From: Rhizobium leguminosarum
GTDB lineage: Bacteria > Pseudomonadota > Alphaproteobacteria > Rhizobiales > Rhizobiaceae
Assembly (NCBI RefSeq): GCF_001679785.1
Contig: NZ_CP016289.1
Location: 1 to 64,000 of the forward strand
Direction of reading: 5' to 3'
DNA length: 64,000 nt
The notes under the pieces are model-generated. The model saw only the letters and a list, made by a program, of their open reading frames with translations. It made no database searches and was not told the origin of the DNA. How positions within the stretch are numbered: the stretch's first letter is position 1; the number at the start of each line of letters is the position of its first letter. The position numbers and the translations under genes are program-made. Below are positions 1-9,011 of this stretch, one piece after another.

Positions 1-851
1 CCGAATTGCCGCCGGAAAGCCTGCAGGCGCTGAAGCTCACCTTCGGCTTCGTCGACGGTCCGCTCTGGCAGCAGTACCTCACCTATCTCGGTAGCATCTT
101 CACCGGCGATCTCGGCCGCTCGATCAAGTATTTTCCGCTGCCCGTTACCTCGGTGCTTGGCCATGCGCTCGTCTGGACCGTCGGCCTGATGGGCACGGCG
201 ACGATCGTCAGCTTCGCGCTCGGCACCTTCCTCGGCATCGTCGCCGCCTGGCGCCGCGGCAGCAAGTTCGATGTTATCGTCTCCGTCGGCGCGATCTTCG
301 CGACCTCGGTGCCGGCCGTCGTCACCTCGCTGATCGTGCTCTTCATCTTCGGCTTCACGCTCGGCTGGTTTCCGAACGGTTATGCCGCCGACCCATCGCT
401 CGATCCGGCCTTCAGCCTGCAATATATCGGCAGCCTCACCTATCACGGCATCCTGCCGATGGTGACGCTCTGCACCGTGCTGATCGGCGGCTTCACCGTC
501 ACCATGCGCAACAACATGATCAACCTGCTCGGCGAGGACTATATCGTCATGGCCCGCGCCAAGGGCCTTTCGGACCGGCATGTGATGCTCTGGTACGCGG
601 CGCGCAACGCCCTGCTGCCGACCGTCTCCAGCCTTGCCATCGCCATCGGCACCATCCTCGGCGGCTCGCTGGTGACGGAGGTCGTCTATAACTATCCCGG
701 CCTCGGCAACATTCTCTACCAGGCGATCCTCGCCCGCGATTACCCCGTCATCCAGGGCCAGCTCCTCATCATGACCGCGACCATGCTGATCGCCAATTTT
801 ATCGTCGACGTCAGCTATGTGCTGCTCGACCCCAGGCTGAAGGGAGCGTGA
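1..851 (+). CDS. Dipeptide/oligopeptide/nickel-type ABC transporter permease, DppB-like (5' end outside window)
   Basis: Inner-membrane permease of a peptide/opine/nickel-class ABC importer. About 282 residues are visible, and the family usually has 305-340, so the N-terminal membrane helix lies upstream of the window. Several hydrophobic helices are followed by the cytoplasmic EAA loop (ARAKGLSDRHVMLWYAARNA, near residue 180 of the visible part), which docks on the ATPase. The C-terminus (LLDPRLKGA) is typical of DppB/OppB proteins. It starts a four-gene run with a 1-base gap to the next permease. The substrate-binding protein is not in view, so the substrate cannot be named; peptides, opines and oligosaccharides are all possible. 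Confidence 0.9.
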   Translation, partial: ELPPESLQALKLTFGFVDGPLWQQYLTYLGSIFTGDLGRSIKYFPLPVTSVLGHALVWTVGLMGTATIVSFALGTFLGIVAAWRRGSKFDVIVSVGAIFATSVPAVVTSLIVLFIFGFTLGWFPNGYAADPSLDPAFSLQYIGSLTYHGILPMVTLCTVLIGGFTVTMRNNMINLLGEDYIVMARAKGLSDRHVMLWYAARNALLPTVSSLAIAIGTILGGSLVTEVVYNYPGLGNILYQAILARDYPVIQGQLLIMTATMLIANFIVDVSYVLLDPRLKGA

Positions 852-852
852 G

Positions 853-1731
853 ATGAAGACCCTGCTTCGAAACCGCAAGGCGCTCACCGGTCTCGTCATC
901 ATCGCCTTCATCGTCCTCGTCGCGATCGCAGCGCCCCTCCTGACGCAGTACGATCCCGCCGCCCGCACCGGGCGGCCGCACCAGTCGCCATCGCTCGACC
1001 ATATTCTCGGCACCACCCGCATCGGCCAGGATGTCTTCGCCCGGCTGATCTACGGTGCCCGTACTTCGCTTGCCGTCGGCTTCGGCGCCGGCCTGCTGAT
1101 CACCCTCGTCGGCACCGCACTCGGCATCATCTCCGGCTACCGCGGCGGCAAGACCGACGAGATCATCAGCTTCTTCACCAATATGGTGCTGGTCGTTCCG
1201 AACCTGCCGTTGCTGCTCGTGCTTGCCGCCTTCATCGGCCAGGCAAGCCCCCTCGTCATCGCCCTCATCCTCGGCGCCACCTCCTGGGCATGGGGCGCAC
1301 GCGTCACCCGCGCCGAAACGCTCTCCGTCAAGCAGAAGGATTTCGTCAAATCGGCCGAGATGATGGGTGAGCCGCAATGGCGCATCATGACATTCGAGAT
1401 CTTTCCCAACGTGATTTCAATCGTCGGCATCAATTTCATCGGCAGCGTCATCTTCGCAATCATCACCGAGGCGACGCTGGAATTCCTCGGCCTCGGCGAT
1501 CCGAGAGCGATCTCCTGGGGCACGATGCTCTATAATGCACAGAAGGCCTCAGCCCTTTCGGTCGGCGCCTGGTGGGATATTCTCACCCCCTGCTTCGCGC
1601 TCGCCTTCCTCGGCATCGGCATGTCATTGCTGAACTTCGCCGTCGACGAGATCGCCAATCCGCGGCTGCGCACCGGCAATCATCTGAAGCGCTGGTCCCT
1701 GCTCGTTCGAACAGGGGAGGGCCGCCTGTGA
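853..1731 (+). CDS. Dipeptide/oligopeptide-type ABC transporter permease, DppC-like
   Basis: Second membrane subunit, partner of the upstream DppB-like protein. It has the DppC pattern: an N-terminal helix (near residues 10-30), a periplasmic stretch with the family segment HILGTTRIGQDVFARLIYGA (near residues 50-69), then five helices and an EAA loop. The length of 292 residues is normal for the family. The start ATG lies one base after the previous stop, and the stop overlaps the GTG start of the next gene (GTGA), so the genes are translationally coupled. Confidence 0.92.
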   Translation: MKTLLRNRKALTGLVIIAFIVLVAIAAPLLTQYDPAARTGRPHQSPSLDHILGTTRIGQDVFARLIYGARTSLAVGFGAGLLITLVGTALGIISGYRGGKTDEIISFFTNMVLVVPNLPLLLVLAAFIGQASPLVIALILGATSWAWGARVTRAETLSVKQKDFVKSAEMMGEPQWRIMTFEIFPNVISIVGINFIGSVIFAIITEATLEFLGLGDPRAISWGTMLYNAQKASALSVGAWWDILTPCFALAFLGIGMSLLNFAVDEIANPRLRTGNHLKRWSLLVRTGEGRL

Positions 1732-2531
1732 CGCAGCCGCTGCTCTCGGTGAGGAACCTCACCATCGATTATATCGGCGAGGAGAAGGATTTCCGCGCCG
1801 TTAGCGATGTCAGCTTCGATATCGCGCCCGGCGAGGTCTTCGGCCTTGCCGGCGAATCCGGCTGCGGCAAGAGCACCATCGCTTTTGCCATCAGCCGCCT
1901 ACACAAGCCGCCGGCGCTGATCCGCAAGGAGAGCCGCATCCTGCTCGACGGGCGCGACGTGCTCGGCCTCGACCGCCAGGCGCTCGCCGCATTCCGCTGG
2001 CGCGAGGTCGCCATGGTGTTCCAGAGCGCCATGAACTCGCTGAACCCGGTGCTGCGCATCGAAACGCAGTTCTACGACATGCTGCGCACCCACAAGGGCA
2101 TGAGCCGTGCTGCAGCCCGCGAGCGCACCGCCGAGATGCTGACGCTCGTCGACATCGCACCGGATCGCATGCGCGATTATCCGCACCAATTTTCCGGCGG
2201 CATGCGCCAGCGCATCGTTATCGCCATATGCATGGCGCTCGATCCGAAGCTCGTCGTCATGGACGAACCGACGACGGCGCTCGATGTCGTCGTCCAGCGC
2301 GAGATCCTGCAGCGCATCAACGAATTGCGCCGCAGCTTTGGCTTTTCCGTGCTGTTCATCACCCATGATCTCGGGCTGATGGTGCAGTTCTGCGACCGCA
2401 TCGGCATCATGCTATCAGGTCAACTGGTGGAGCAGAACACGGCCGAGGCGATCTACAGGACGCCTGAGCATGACTACACGAAAAAGCTCTGGGCCTCCTT
2501 CCCCTCGTTGCATGGAGGAGTGCTGTTATGA
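1728..2531 (+). CDS. Peptide-type ABC transporter ATP-binding protein, DppD/OppD-like
   Basis: Cytoplasmic ATPase of the same importer, 267 residues from a GTG start that overlaps the previous stop codon. A longer reading frame upstream is only the shadow of the permease gene; homology to ABC proteins begins at LLSVRNLTIDY. Walker A is GESGCGKST, the signature is FSGGMRQR and Walker B is VVMDEPTTALD, followed by the H-loop ITHDLGLM. The C-terminal extension of the OppD type is short here, and the protein stops soon after the YTKKLWASFPSLHG segment. The stop overlaps the next start (ATGA). Confidence 0.92.
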   Translation: MTQPLLSVRNLTIDYIGEEKDFRAVSDVSFDIAPGEVFGLAGESGCGKSTIAFAISRLHKPPALIRKESRILLDGRDVLGLDRQALAAFRWREVAMVFQSAMNSLNPVLRIETQFYDMLRTHKGMSRAAARERTAEMLTLVDIAPDRMRDYPHQFSGGMRQRIVIAICMALDPKLVVMDEPTTALDVVVQREILQRINELRRSFGFSVLFITHDLGLMVQFCDRIGIMLSGQLVEQNTAEAIYRTPEHDYTKKLWASFPSLHGGVLL

Positions 2532-3427
2532 CGGACGCCATTCTCGCACTCGACAGCGTGACCAAAACTTTCGGCCATGGCTCCGGGGCCGTGCATGCGG
2601 CGCGCGCCATCTCGTTTTCGCTGCATGCCGGCCGGGCGCTGGCGCTCGTTGGCGAATCCGGCAGTGGCAAGACCACCTGCGCCCGCATGGCGATGCGCGA
2701 ATATCTGCCGACATCGGGCCGGATTCTCTACAAGGGCCGGCCTGTCGAGGCGGCGAAATCCGCCGAAATCGCCCGCTACCGGCGCTCGGTGCAGATGATC
2801 TTCCAGGACCCCTTCGCCTCGCTGAACCCTGCCCACACCATCGCCCATCATCTGAGGCGGCCGCTGAAACTGCACCGCCCGGAGATCAAGGGGGCCGAGA
2901 TCGACGTTACAGTCCGCGAACTATTGCAGCGCGTCAGGCTCGATCCCGATCTCGTCGCGCCGAAATATCCGCACGAGCTCTCAGGCGGTCAGCGCCAGCG
3001 CGTCAACATCGCTCGCGCCTTGGCCGTCAAGCCGGAAGTGATCGTCGCCGACGAACCGACCTCGATGCTCGACGTCTCCGTCCGCCTCGGCGTGCTGAAC
3101 CTCTTGAACGAGATGAAGCAGGAGATGAATCTCGGCCTGCTCTATATCACCCATGACATCGCCACCGCCCGTTATGTCGCCGAGGACATCGCCGTGATGT
3201 ATGCCGGCCAGATCGTCGAATGGGGCAGCGTCGCCAAGGTGATCGACAATCCGCTGCATCCCTATACAAGGCTGCTGCTCTCGGCCGTGCCCGATCCCGA
3301 AGTCCGGTTCGACGACCCGAAGGCCCGGCTGAGGCCCGACGAGGTCGAGGATATCCGCCGCCGTTCGGCCGTGCCGCAGGACGATATTATCGAATTCGAG
3401 CAGGATCATTTCATGCGGATGATCTGA
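2528..3427 (+). CDS. Peptide-type ABC transporter ATP-binding protein, DppF/OppF-like
   Basis: Second ATPase of the transporter, 299 residues. Walker A GESGSGKTT, Q-loop MIFQDPFASLNP (a hallmark of the peptide/nickel group), signature LSGGQRQRVNIARAL and Walker B VIVADEPTSMLDVS are all present, so it should be active. After the ABC core it has the OppF-like tail with HPYTRLLLSAVPDP, then an acidic end. It is the last gene of the run; the next gene begins about 70 bases later. The B-C-D-F order with overlapping ends is the usual operon form of this transporter class. Confidence 0.93.
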   Translation: MTDAILALDSVTKTFGHGSGAVHAARAISFSLHAGRALALVGESGSGKTTCARMAMREYLPTSGRILYKGRPVEAAKSAEIARYRRSVQMIFQDPFASLNPAHTIAHHLRRPLKLHRPEIKGAEIDVTVRELLQRVRLDPDLVAPKYPHELSGGQRQRVNIARALAVKPEVIVADEPTSMLDVSVRLGVLNLLNEMKQEMNLGLLYITHDIATARYVAEDIAVMYAGQIVEWGSVAKVIDNPLHPYTRLLLSAVPDPEVRFDDPKARLRPDEVEDIRRRSAVPQDDIIEFEQDHFMRMI

Positions 3428-3497
3428 AGCCGGCTTGCTGGCCTCATCTAGCGCCCTATGCTAGGGGACGGCTCCTTTCATGCGAGGCAAAACCGTC

Positions 3498-4175
3498 ATG
3501 CTGCCCTGGATCCAGCTCGATTCCGCGACCATTCCCGGTGAAAACGGCGAATTGCGGCTGAAGCAGCGCGGCAACGAGTTTTCGATCATGCTCGGCGCCA
3601 ACGAGCTGATGAACAGCCGCCTCAGCGGCTCGGAGGAGGCGCTGGCGACCCTTTCCTGGGATCGGATCAAGTCGCACGCCAAGCCAAGGATGCTGATCGG
3701 CGGGCTCGGCATGGGTTTCACCCTGCGCGCCGCTCTCGCCGTCCTCCCGGAGGATGCCAACGTCACCGTCGCCGAGCTGGTGCCGGCCGTCGTCGCCTGG
3801 GCGCGCGGGCCGATGGCCGAGGTCTTCCAGGGCTGTCTCGACGATCCGCGCGTCGGTATCCACCAGGGCGATGTCGGCGTGGCGATCCGTTCCGGCAAAG
3901 GCGCCTATGACGCCATTCTGCTCGACGTCGACAACGGTCCTGATGGCCTGACCCGCAAATCCAACGACCGACTTTACGATTTCGCCGGCCTTCGCGCCGC
4001 CGGCGACGCCTTGCGCCCCGGCGGCGTGCTCGCCGTCTGGTCGTCCGGTCCGGACCCCGATTTCACCCGACGTCTCAAGGACAGCGGTTTTGCCGTCGAT
4101 GCGGTCAACACACGCGCCAACGGCAAACGCGGCGGCGCCCGTCACGTCATCTGGCTGGCGGTGAAGCCGGTTTAA
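3498..4175 (+). CDS. Spermidine-synthase-like methyltransferase-fold protein
   Basis: About 225 residues, Rossmann-type methyltransferase fold. The motif MLIGGLGMGFTLRAAL is the glycine-rich nucleotide-binding loop of spermine/spermidine synthases, and VAELVPAVVAW is the following acidic strand. AYDAILLDVDNGP matches the catalytic-loop region of the same superfamily. The N-terminal tetramerisation part of true spermidine synthase is short, so transfer of aminopropyl groups is not certain. An ATG 18 bases upstream (3480) is also possible; 3498 is preferred because GAGG stands about 12 bases before it. The gene is on the same strand as the ABC operon but probably separate. Confidence 0.7.
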   Translation: MLPWIQLDSATIPGENGELRLKQRGNEFSIMLGANELMNSRLSGSEEALATLSWDRIKSHAKPRMLIGGLGMGFTLRAALAVLPEDANVTVAELVPAVVAWARGPMAEVFQGCLDDPRVGIHQGDVGVAIRSGKGAYDAILLDVDNGPDGLTRKSNDRLYDFAGLRAAGDALRPGGVLAVWSSGPDPDFTRRLKDSGFAVDAVNTRANGKRGGARHVIWLAVKPV

Positions 4176-4181
4176 TGACCT

Positions 4182-4973
4182 TCAAGCAGACGCGATCCTG
4201 CGGGCGGCATTGATGGCGCGGCGGGCGCCGGAGCGCAGCTGCGCTGTCTCGGCGCCGGCAATGACCAGATCGAAGCCGAACTTCAGCAGCTCGCCGGCCC
4301 GCTCGCCGTCGCCGGCGAAGGCGCAGGCGAATTTGCCGTGGGAGCGGCAGCGCGAAACCGCATGCTGCATGGCGCTGTCGATCTCGGCGGCGTTCGGCGC
4401 CACCTGATCACCGTTCGAGAGTGCGATCGAAAGGTCTGAAGGACCGATGAAAATGCCGTCGATGCCGGCAACGCCGAGGATGCCGTCAATCGCCTCGAGT
4501 GCCGCCCGGGTTTCGATCATGGCGATGGCGACGGTGAGCGCATTGGCGTTCTTCAGATAATCATCGGCCGACAGGCCTGTATGGTTGAGCGCCAGCGAGG
4601 GTCCCCAGCTGCGTTCGCCGAGAGGCGGATATTTGGTGGTCTTGATGAAGGCTTCTGCGTCTTCGGCCGAATTGATCATCGGCGCGATGATGCCGGAGGC
4701 ACCGGCATCGAGCAGGCGCGAGGCGGACGCGAAATCACCGACCGGTATGCGCGCCAGCGCCGGCTTGCCGGCAAGCCGAACCTGGGCGACGGCGTTCGCT
4801 GCCGAGGGCATGTCCCACATGCCGTGCTGCATATCCAGCACGATGGTGTCGAAGGCCTCCTGCGCCAGGTGATTGGCGAGCGTGGCGTCGGGAATACCGA
4901 TCCAGGCGGAGATCATGCCACCTTGGTGGTGCCTGATCCGGTCCGCAAAGCCGTCGATTTCAGCTGCGCTCAT
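4182..4973 (-). CDS. HpcH/HpaI-family aldolase (2-oxo-acid / 4-hydroxy-2-oxo acid aldolase)
   Basis: Class II pyruvate aldolase with a TIM-barrel fold, 263 residues. Family motifs visible are VLDMQHGMWD, ARIPVGD, GIIAPMINSAEDAEAF, the metal-ligand region AMIETRAALE and FIGPSDLS. Such enzymes split 4-hydroxy-2-oxo acids into pyruvate or oxaloacetate and an aldehyde, with a divalent metal held by Glu and Asp. A GAGGAG ribosome site precedes the ATG. It converges with the spermidine-synthase-like gene, leaving 6 bases between the stops. Its physiological substrate cannot be read from the neighbours. Confidence 0.85.
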   Translation of the reverse strand: MSAAEIDGFADRIRHHQGGMISAWIGIPDATLANHLAQEAFDTIVLDMQHGMWDMPSAANAVAQVRLAGKPALARIPVGDFASASRLLDAGASGIIAPMINSAEDAEAFIKTTKYPPLGERSWGPSLALNHTGLSADDYLKNANALTVAIAMIETRAALEAIDGILGVAGIDGIFIGPSDLSIALSNGDQVAPNAAEIDSAMQHAVSRCRSHGKFACAFAGDGERAGELLKFGFDLVIAGAETAQLRSGARRAINAARRIASA

Positions 4974-5073
4974 GCCATTCTCCTCAATTCGACAGGCCGT
5001 TAGTCGCCAGATATTTCCGCTCGAGGAACTCTTGAATATCGAATTCCCTCAAAGCCATGCACGGGTTGCCGGC

Positions 5074-5277
5074 TCATCCCTTCCGGCGCAGCCGTGAAAT
5101 AATGACCGTCACGGCAATCCCCGCCGCAGCCATGATGCTCCCCCAGAGAATCCAGATGCTTTGGTTGATCATGAAACTGGACGCGGGATAGGGAAAATAG
5201 CCACTTCCCTGGGCGATCCAGATGAGTCCCAAGAGGATCATGAGCAGTCCAACGACGTATCCGACGGTTCGCGACAT
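5074..5277 (-). CDS. Small two-helix membrane protein of unknown function
   Basis: 67 residues from the second possible ATG, chosen because GGAAGGG lies 8 bases upstream. There are two hydrophobic segments, near residues 5-25 (VGYVVGLLMILLGLIWIAQG) and 38-60, then a short basic tail (SRLRRKG), which suggests an inner-membrane hairpin with the tail inside. It resembles many short uncharacterised rhizobial membrane proteins. No function is proposed. Confidence 0.65.
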   Translation of the reverse strand: MSRTVGYVVGLLMILLGLIWIAQGSGYFPYPASSFMINQSIWILWGSIMAAAGIAVTVIISRLRRKG

Positions 5278-5397
5278 GCTTCGGCCCTTCCCTATGAATC
5301 GATGCCACAATGTCGATCGGCGTCGGTCATGACAAGGCTTCTCTTCTGAGGGCGAACATATTCCGGATGCGATGAGGCACCGGCCTCGGTCCGAACG

Positions 5398-6300
5398 TCA
5401 TGTGCGGCCGACTTCATCCACCAGCCAGCTGCTGAGCCTTTCGCTGTGAACATTTGCCGATCGCGGCGGTATCAGCCAGTAACCGCGGTCGCGGGCCTCG
5501 ATAACAGGCCCGGCTTCCACCAGCATGTGCGTGGAGAGAAGCGTATCGACCAGCCCCATCCAGCCGATGGCCACGCCTTGCTCGCTGAGAGCGGCCTGGA
5601 TGACCAGCGAGTAGGTGTTGAAGCTGACATCACCGCGGCCGGCATGGAGATCGCGAGTAACGGAGAATTCGGCAAAATAACTTCGCCAGTCGAACCAGGG
5701 AGATGGCGTCGGCGAGTCGAGATGAATCAGGATCGCCTTGGCAAGCTGCTGCGGATCGTCGAACGGGCCGTTGCGATCGAGAAAGCCTCGCGTGCAGACG
5801 GGCACCACCTTTTCCTGCAGCAGAAGTGATCCGACGGCACCGAATTCCGCCTTTGTGCCGAAAACCACCACCACGTCTGCGTCGTCACGAAAGCCGGGCT
5901 CAAGCCTCTGCGTCGCGACGATCTGTATATCCGTTTCCGGGTGAAGCTGGCGAAACGCGTGCATGCGCGGGATCAGCCAGAGCGCCGAAAAGGCATAGTC
6001 GGTTCTCAGTCTGACGACTGGCCTTTGAGCCTCGGTGCGGAAACTACGCGCCAGGGCATCGATGTCACCAACCGTCTTAGCGGCGATCTGGAAAAGCCGT
6101 TCGCCCTCCGCGGTCAACTCGACGCCGCGATGCTGGCGGCGCAGCAGGGCGACGCCGAACTGCTCTTCCAGCCGCCGAATCTGATAACTGACGGCAGGCT
6201 GCGTAAGGCCGAGACCTGCCGCCGCAGCCGAAAAGCTGCCGAGCCTTGCGACCTCAGCGAAGATGCGCATCCATCCCAGCTCAGGCACGCGGTCTGGCAT
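5398..6300 (-). CDS. LysR-family regulator, probable choline-sulfate-utilisation activator
   Basis: 300 residues: an N-terminal winged helix-turn-helix (FAEVARLGSFSAAAAGLGLT, then QPAVSYQIRRLE) and a C-terminal effector domain. The start ATG follows AAAGGA by about 6 bases; a TTG 18 bases upstream is less likely. It is divergent from the choline sulfatase gene, the usual place for the LysR regulator that controls choline-sulfate use in proteobacteria. The role as activator of betC is inferred from this position and from resemblance to the GcvA-like branch. The 140-base gap between the genes holds AT-rich, partly repeated sequence that could contain the binding site. Confidence 0.85.
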   Translation of the reverse strand: MPDRVPELGWMRIFAEVARLGSFSAAAAGLGLTQPAVSYQIRRLEEQFGVALLRRQHRGVELTAEGERLFQIAAKTVGDIDALARSFRTEAQRPVVRLRTDYAFSALWLIPRMHAFRQLHPETDIQIVATQRLEPGFRDDADVVVVFGTKAEFGAVGSLLLQEKVVPVCTRGFLDRNGPFDDPQQLAKAILIHLDSPTPSPWFDWRSYFAEFSVTRDLHAGRGDVSFNTYSLVIQAALSEQGVAIGWMGLVDTLLSTHMLVEAGPVIEARDRGYWLIPPRSANVHSERLSSWLVDEVGRT

Positions 6301-6440
6301 AAAAATTCCTTTTGGCAAGCATCAAAAAAAGCCGGCTTTACAAGCATGATGATAGTAGTTTTGATAAGATCTGCAAATAGCAAGAGACGTCCCCTTCCAA
6401 GAAGATCGTCCGGCCTTTGAGCCATAGGAGACAATTTCAC

Positions 6441-7949
6441 ATGGCGCGTCCGAATATCCTCATCCTGATGGTCGATCAGTTGAATGGGACTTTCTTTCCC
6501 GATGGCCCAGCCGATTTCCTGCATGCGCCGCATCTGAAATCATTGGCGGAGCGCTCCGTACGTTTCACCAACGCCTATACGGCAAGCCCGCTCTGCGCAC
6601 CGGCGCGGGCCTCCTTCATGTCCGGACAATTGCCGAGCCGAACCCGCGTCTATGATAATGCGGCGGAATTTGCCTCCGACATTCCGACCTATGCGCATCA
6701 TCTGCGCGCTGCCGGATACCAGACCGCACTTTCCGGCAAGATGCATTTCGTCGGCCCCGACCAGTTGCATGGCTTCGAAGAGCGCCTGACGACGGACATC
6801 TACCCGGCCGATTTCGGCTGGACACCCGATTATAGCAAGCCCGGCGAGCGCATAGACTGGTGGTATCACAATCTGGGTTCGGTCACCGGCGCCGGCGTTG
6901 CCGAGATCACCAACCAGATGGAATATGACGACGAGGTCGCCTACCACGCCGCCCGCAAGCTGTTCGATCTCTCGCGTGGCCATGACGAGCGACCTTGGTG
7001 CCTGACCGTCAGCTTCACCCATCCGCACGACCCCTATGTCGCGCGCCGCAAATTCTGGGACCTCTATGAGGACTGCCCGTCACTTGACCCGGCGGTTGCG
7101 CCGATTGCCTTCGAGCGGCAGGACCCGCACTCGCAGCGCCTGATGAAAGCCTGCGATCACGAGGCTTTCGACATCAGCGATGAGCAGATCAGGCGGGCAA
7201 GGCGGGGCTATTTCGCCAATATCTCCTATGTGGACGAGAAGATCGGCGACATTCTCGGCGTCCTGGAGCGGAGCCGCATGGCTGAAAACACGATCATCCT
7301 CTTTGCCTCCGACCATGGCGACATGCTCGGCGATCGCGGCCTCTGGTTCAAGATGAACTTCTTCGAAGGATCGGCCCGCGTTCCGCTGATGATCGCGGCA
7401 CCCGGCTGGCAGCCCAGGCGGATAGACCAGCCTGTCTCCACGCTCGACGTGACGCCGACGCTTGCCGGTCTTGCCGGGATCGATATTGCCTCATTGAAGC
7501 CGTGGACCGAGGGCGAGGATCTCGCAGCGCTTGCCGAAGGCACCGGCAGCCGCGGCCCTGTGCCGTTGGAATATGCCGCAGAGGGTTCCGAGGCGCCGCT
7601 CGTCTGTATCCGGGACGGACGATACAAACTCTCGCTCTGCGAGAAGGACCCGCCGATGCTGTTTAATCTCGAGGCCGATCCGCAGGAGCTCGACAATCTG
7701 GCGGCCGACCCAGCGCATGCCGAGATCTTGGCAAGGCTTGTCGAACAGGCCGGCCGACGCTGGAACCTTTCCGATTTCGACGCAGCCGTGCGCGAAAGCC
7801 AGGCGCGCCGCTGGGTGGTCTACGCAGCGCTGCGCAATGGGGCCTATTATCCATGGGACTACCAGCCGCTGCAGAAGGCTTCGGAGCGTTACATGCGCAA
7901 TCACATGGATCTGAACGTGTTGGAGGAAAACCAAAGGTTCCCGCGCTAG
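6441..7949 (+). CDS. betC: Choline sulfatase
   Basis: Hydrolyses choline-O-sulfate to choline and sulfate; choline can then feed glycine-betaine synthesis or catabolism. 502 residues, close to characterised rhizobial BetC. The N-terminal metal site is RPNILILMVDQLNG, and the sulfatase signature is CAPAR (Cys52), whose cysteine is converted to formylglycine. SGKMHFVGPDQLHGFEERLT and FASDHGDMLGDRG are further conserved blocks. The C-terminal segment RWVVYAALRNGAYYPWDYQP is typical of choline sulfatases. The start at 6441 is preferred over an in-frame site at 6417 because GGAGA precedes it and homology begins there. betA, betB and betI are not next to it. Confidence 0.93.
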   Translation: MARPNILILMVDQLNGTFFPDGPADFLHAPHLKSLAERSVRFTNAYTASPLCAPARASFMSGQLPSRTRVYDNAAEFASDIPTYAHHLRAAGYQTALSGKMHFVGPDQLHGFEERLTTDIYPADFGWTPDYSKPGERIDWWYHNLGSVTGAGVAEITNQMEYDDEVAYHAARKLFDLSRGHDERPWCLTVSFTHPHDPYVARRKFWDLYEDCPSLDPAVAPIAFERQDPHSQRLMKACDHEAFDISDEQIRRARRGYFANISYVDEKIGDILGVLERSRMAENTIILFASDHGDMLGDRGLWFKMNFFEGSARVPLMIAAPGWQPRRIDQPVSTLDVTPTLAGLAGIDIASLKPWTEGEDLAALAEGTGSRGPVPLEYAAEGSEAPLVCIRDGRYKLSLCEKDPPMLFNLEADPQELDNLAADPAHAEILARLVEQAGRRWNLSDFDAAVRESQARRWVVYAALRNGAYYPWDYQPLQKASERYMRNHMDLNVLEENQRFPR

Positions 7950-7997
7950 AACAGGATGATTTTAGGCCGGGTCGGCCTAAAATGTGAATCCTGTTCT
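7948..7997. repeat. Palindromic dispersed element overlapping the betC stop codon
   Basis: Ends AGAACAGGAT and ATCCTGTTCT are exact inverted copies, and an inner palindrome (TTTTAGGCC / GGCCTAAAA) makes a nested hairpin. The first two bases lie in the betC stop codon TAG. It may act as a transcript end or mRNA stabiliser. Confidence 0.75.
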
Positions 7998-8010
7998 ACA
8001 TTATATAGTT

Positions 8011-8060
8011 AGAGCATGATGTCGTCCGAAAACCGCTTACACTTTTCGGCATCATGCTCT
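8011..8060. repeat. Palindromic dispersed element, AGAGCATGAT family
   Basis: Ends AGAGCATGAT and ATCATGCTCT are exact inverted copies. The core holds CCGAAAA / TTTTCGG around CCGCTTACAC. Related cores occur at 45644-45690 and 60232-60268, and a more distant one at 12915-12955. Confidence 0.8.
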
Positions 8061-8086
8061 AGGAATGAACGAGAGGCGCTTCTGAT

Positions 8087-8947
8087 TTAAGCCGTCCTGC
8101 GCGCCGGCGCCTCGCGCAGGAAATCCTCGATGAACGTCTTCTGTAGCAAGATGCCGTCCCATTCATCGGGGAAGAAGGGCGAGTCGTAGATCAGCGTGAA
8201 GGGACCGTCGTAACCGGCCCTCTCGCACATCTCCAGGCACGTGCGGTAATCCTCGGCATCGAGGCCGGCAGTGCCATAGTCGGCCTTGGCATGGCAGATT
8301 TCCGCCCGGCCCATGATATCGGCAAGGCCCTGATATTTCGCTGGCGCCGCCCAGTTGCCGAGGTCGCTGTTGAGGCCGACCTTGCCGTCCAGACGGTCCA
8401 GCAGCCAGTTCATCTCGACCGGCGATGGCAACAGGTCGAACCAGTTCTCGACGACGACGCGCACGCCGCTGCCTTCAGCCTTCCCGGCCAGCCAGTTCAG
8501 ATGACGGGCGGCGCGGGTAAGGTTTTCCTCCGTCGGCTTCTGCTTGCCGGCAATGACCCGCATCCTCTCAGCCCCGAGGGCTGCGGCGATGTCGATCCAC
8601 TGCGCCATCCATTTGACGTCGCGTTCAGCCGTCTCGGGATGGCTCGGATCACCGTCCTCGACGAGCAGCGTCTGGAACAGCACGTTCGAGGCCGCCATCG
8701 CATCGCGCAATTCGCCTATATAGGCGGCGTCGAGGCTCGGCAGATGGAAGGAACAGACCTCCAACCGGTTGACCCCGCGTGCCGAGAGCGCCGCCGGCAC
8801 GTCGATCAGCGCCGCGGCGCCGGGGCCATAGGGCTCTTTCGCAGCAGCACTTTTGTCGGGATCGGGGCTATAGGCATGAACGGCGCCAAGCAGCCGATGC
8901 AGCGACCATGTCGAAACCGCGAAACGTCCGTTTTGCAAAACCTGCAC
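8087..8947 (-). CDS. Sugar phosphate isomerase/epimerase-like TIM-barrel protein
   Basis: 286 residues of the xylose-isomerase-like AP-endonuclease 2 fold. Visible family features are LEVCSFHLPS, the glutamate strand VRVVVENWFDLLPS, GLNSDLGNWAAP and a late metal-site strand GPFTLIYDSPFF. The start is GTG with GGAGGAAA just upstream. Members isomerise or dehydrate sugars, inositols or hydroxypyruvate, and the sequence alone does not choose among them. It lies upstream of nothing on its strand except the divergent palindromes after betC; the amidase gene behind it is on the same strand about 65 bases away, so the two may be co-transcribed. Confidence 0.75.
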   Translation of the reverse strand: MQVLQNGRFAVSTWSLHRLLGAVHAYSPDPDKSAAAKEPYGPGAAALIDVPAALSARGVNRLEVCSFHLPSLDAAYIGELRDAMAASNVLFQTLLVEDGDPSHPETAERDVKWMAQWIDIAAALGAERMRVIAGKQKPTEENLTRAARHLNWLAGKAEGSGVRVVVENWFDLLPSPVEMNWLLDRLDGKVGLNSDLGNWAAPAKYQGLADIMGRAEICHAKADYGTAGLDAEDYRTCLEMCERAGYDGPFTLIYDSPFFPDEWDGILLQKTFIEDFLREAPARRTA

Positions 8948-9011
8948 TTGCTTTCCTCCGGGATTTCCTCATGCCATCAATGGCAACAAAAGCCAGCCAG
9001 TTCAATTGCCA

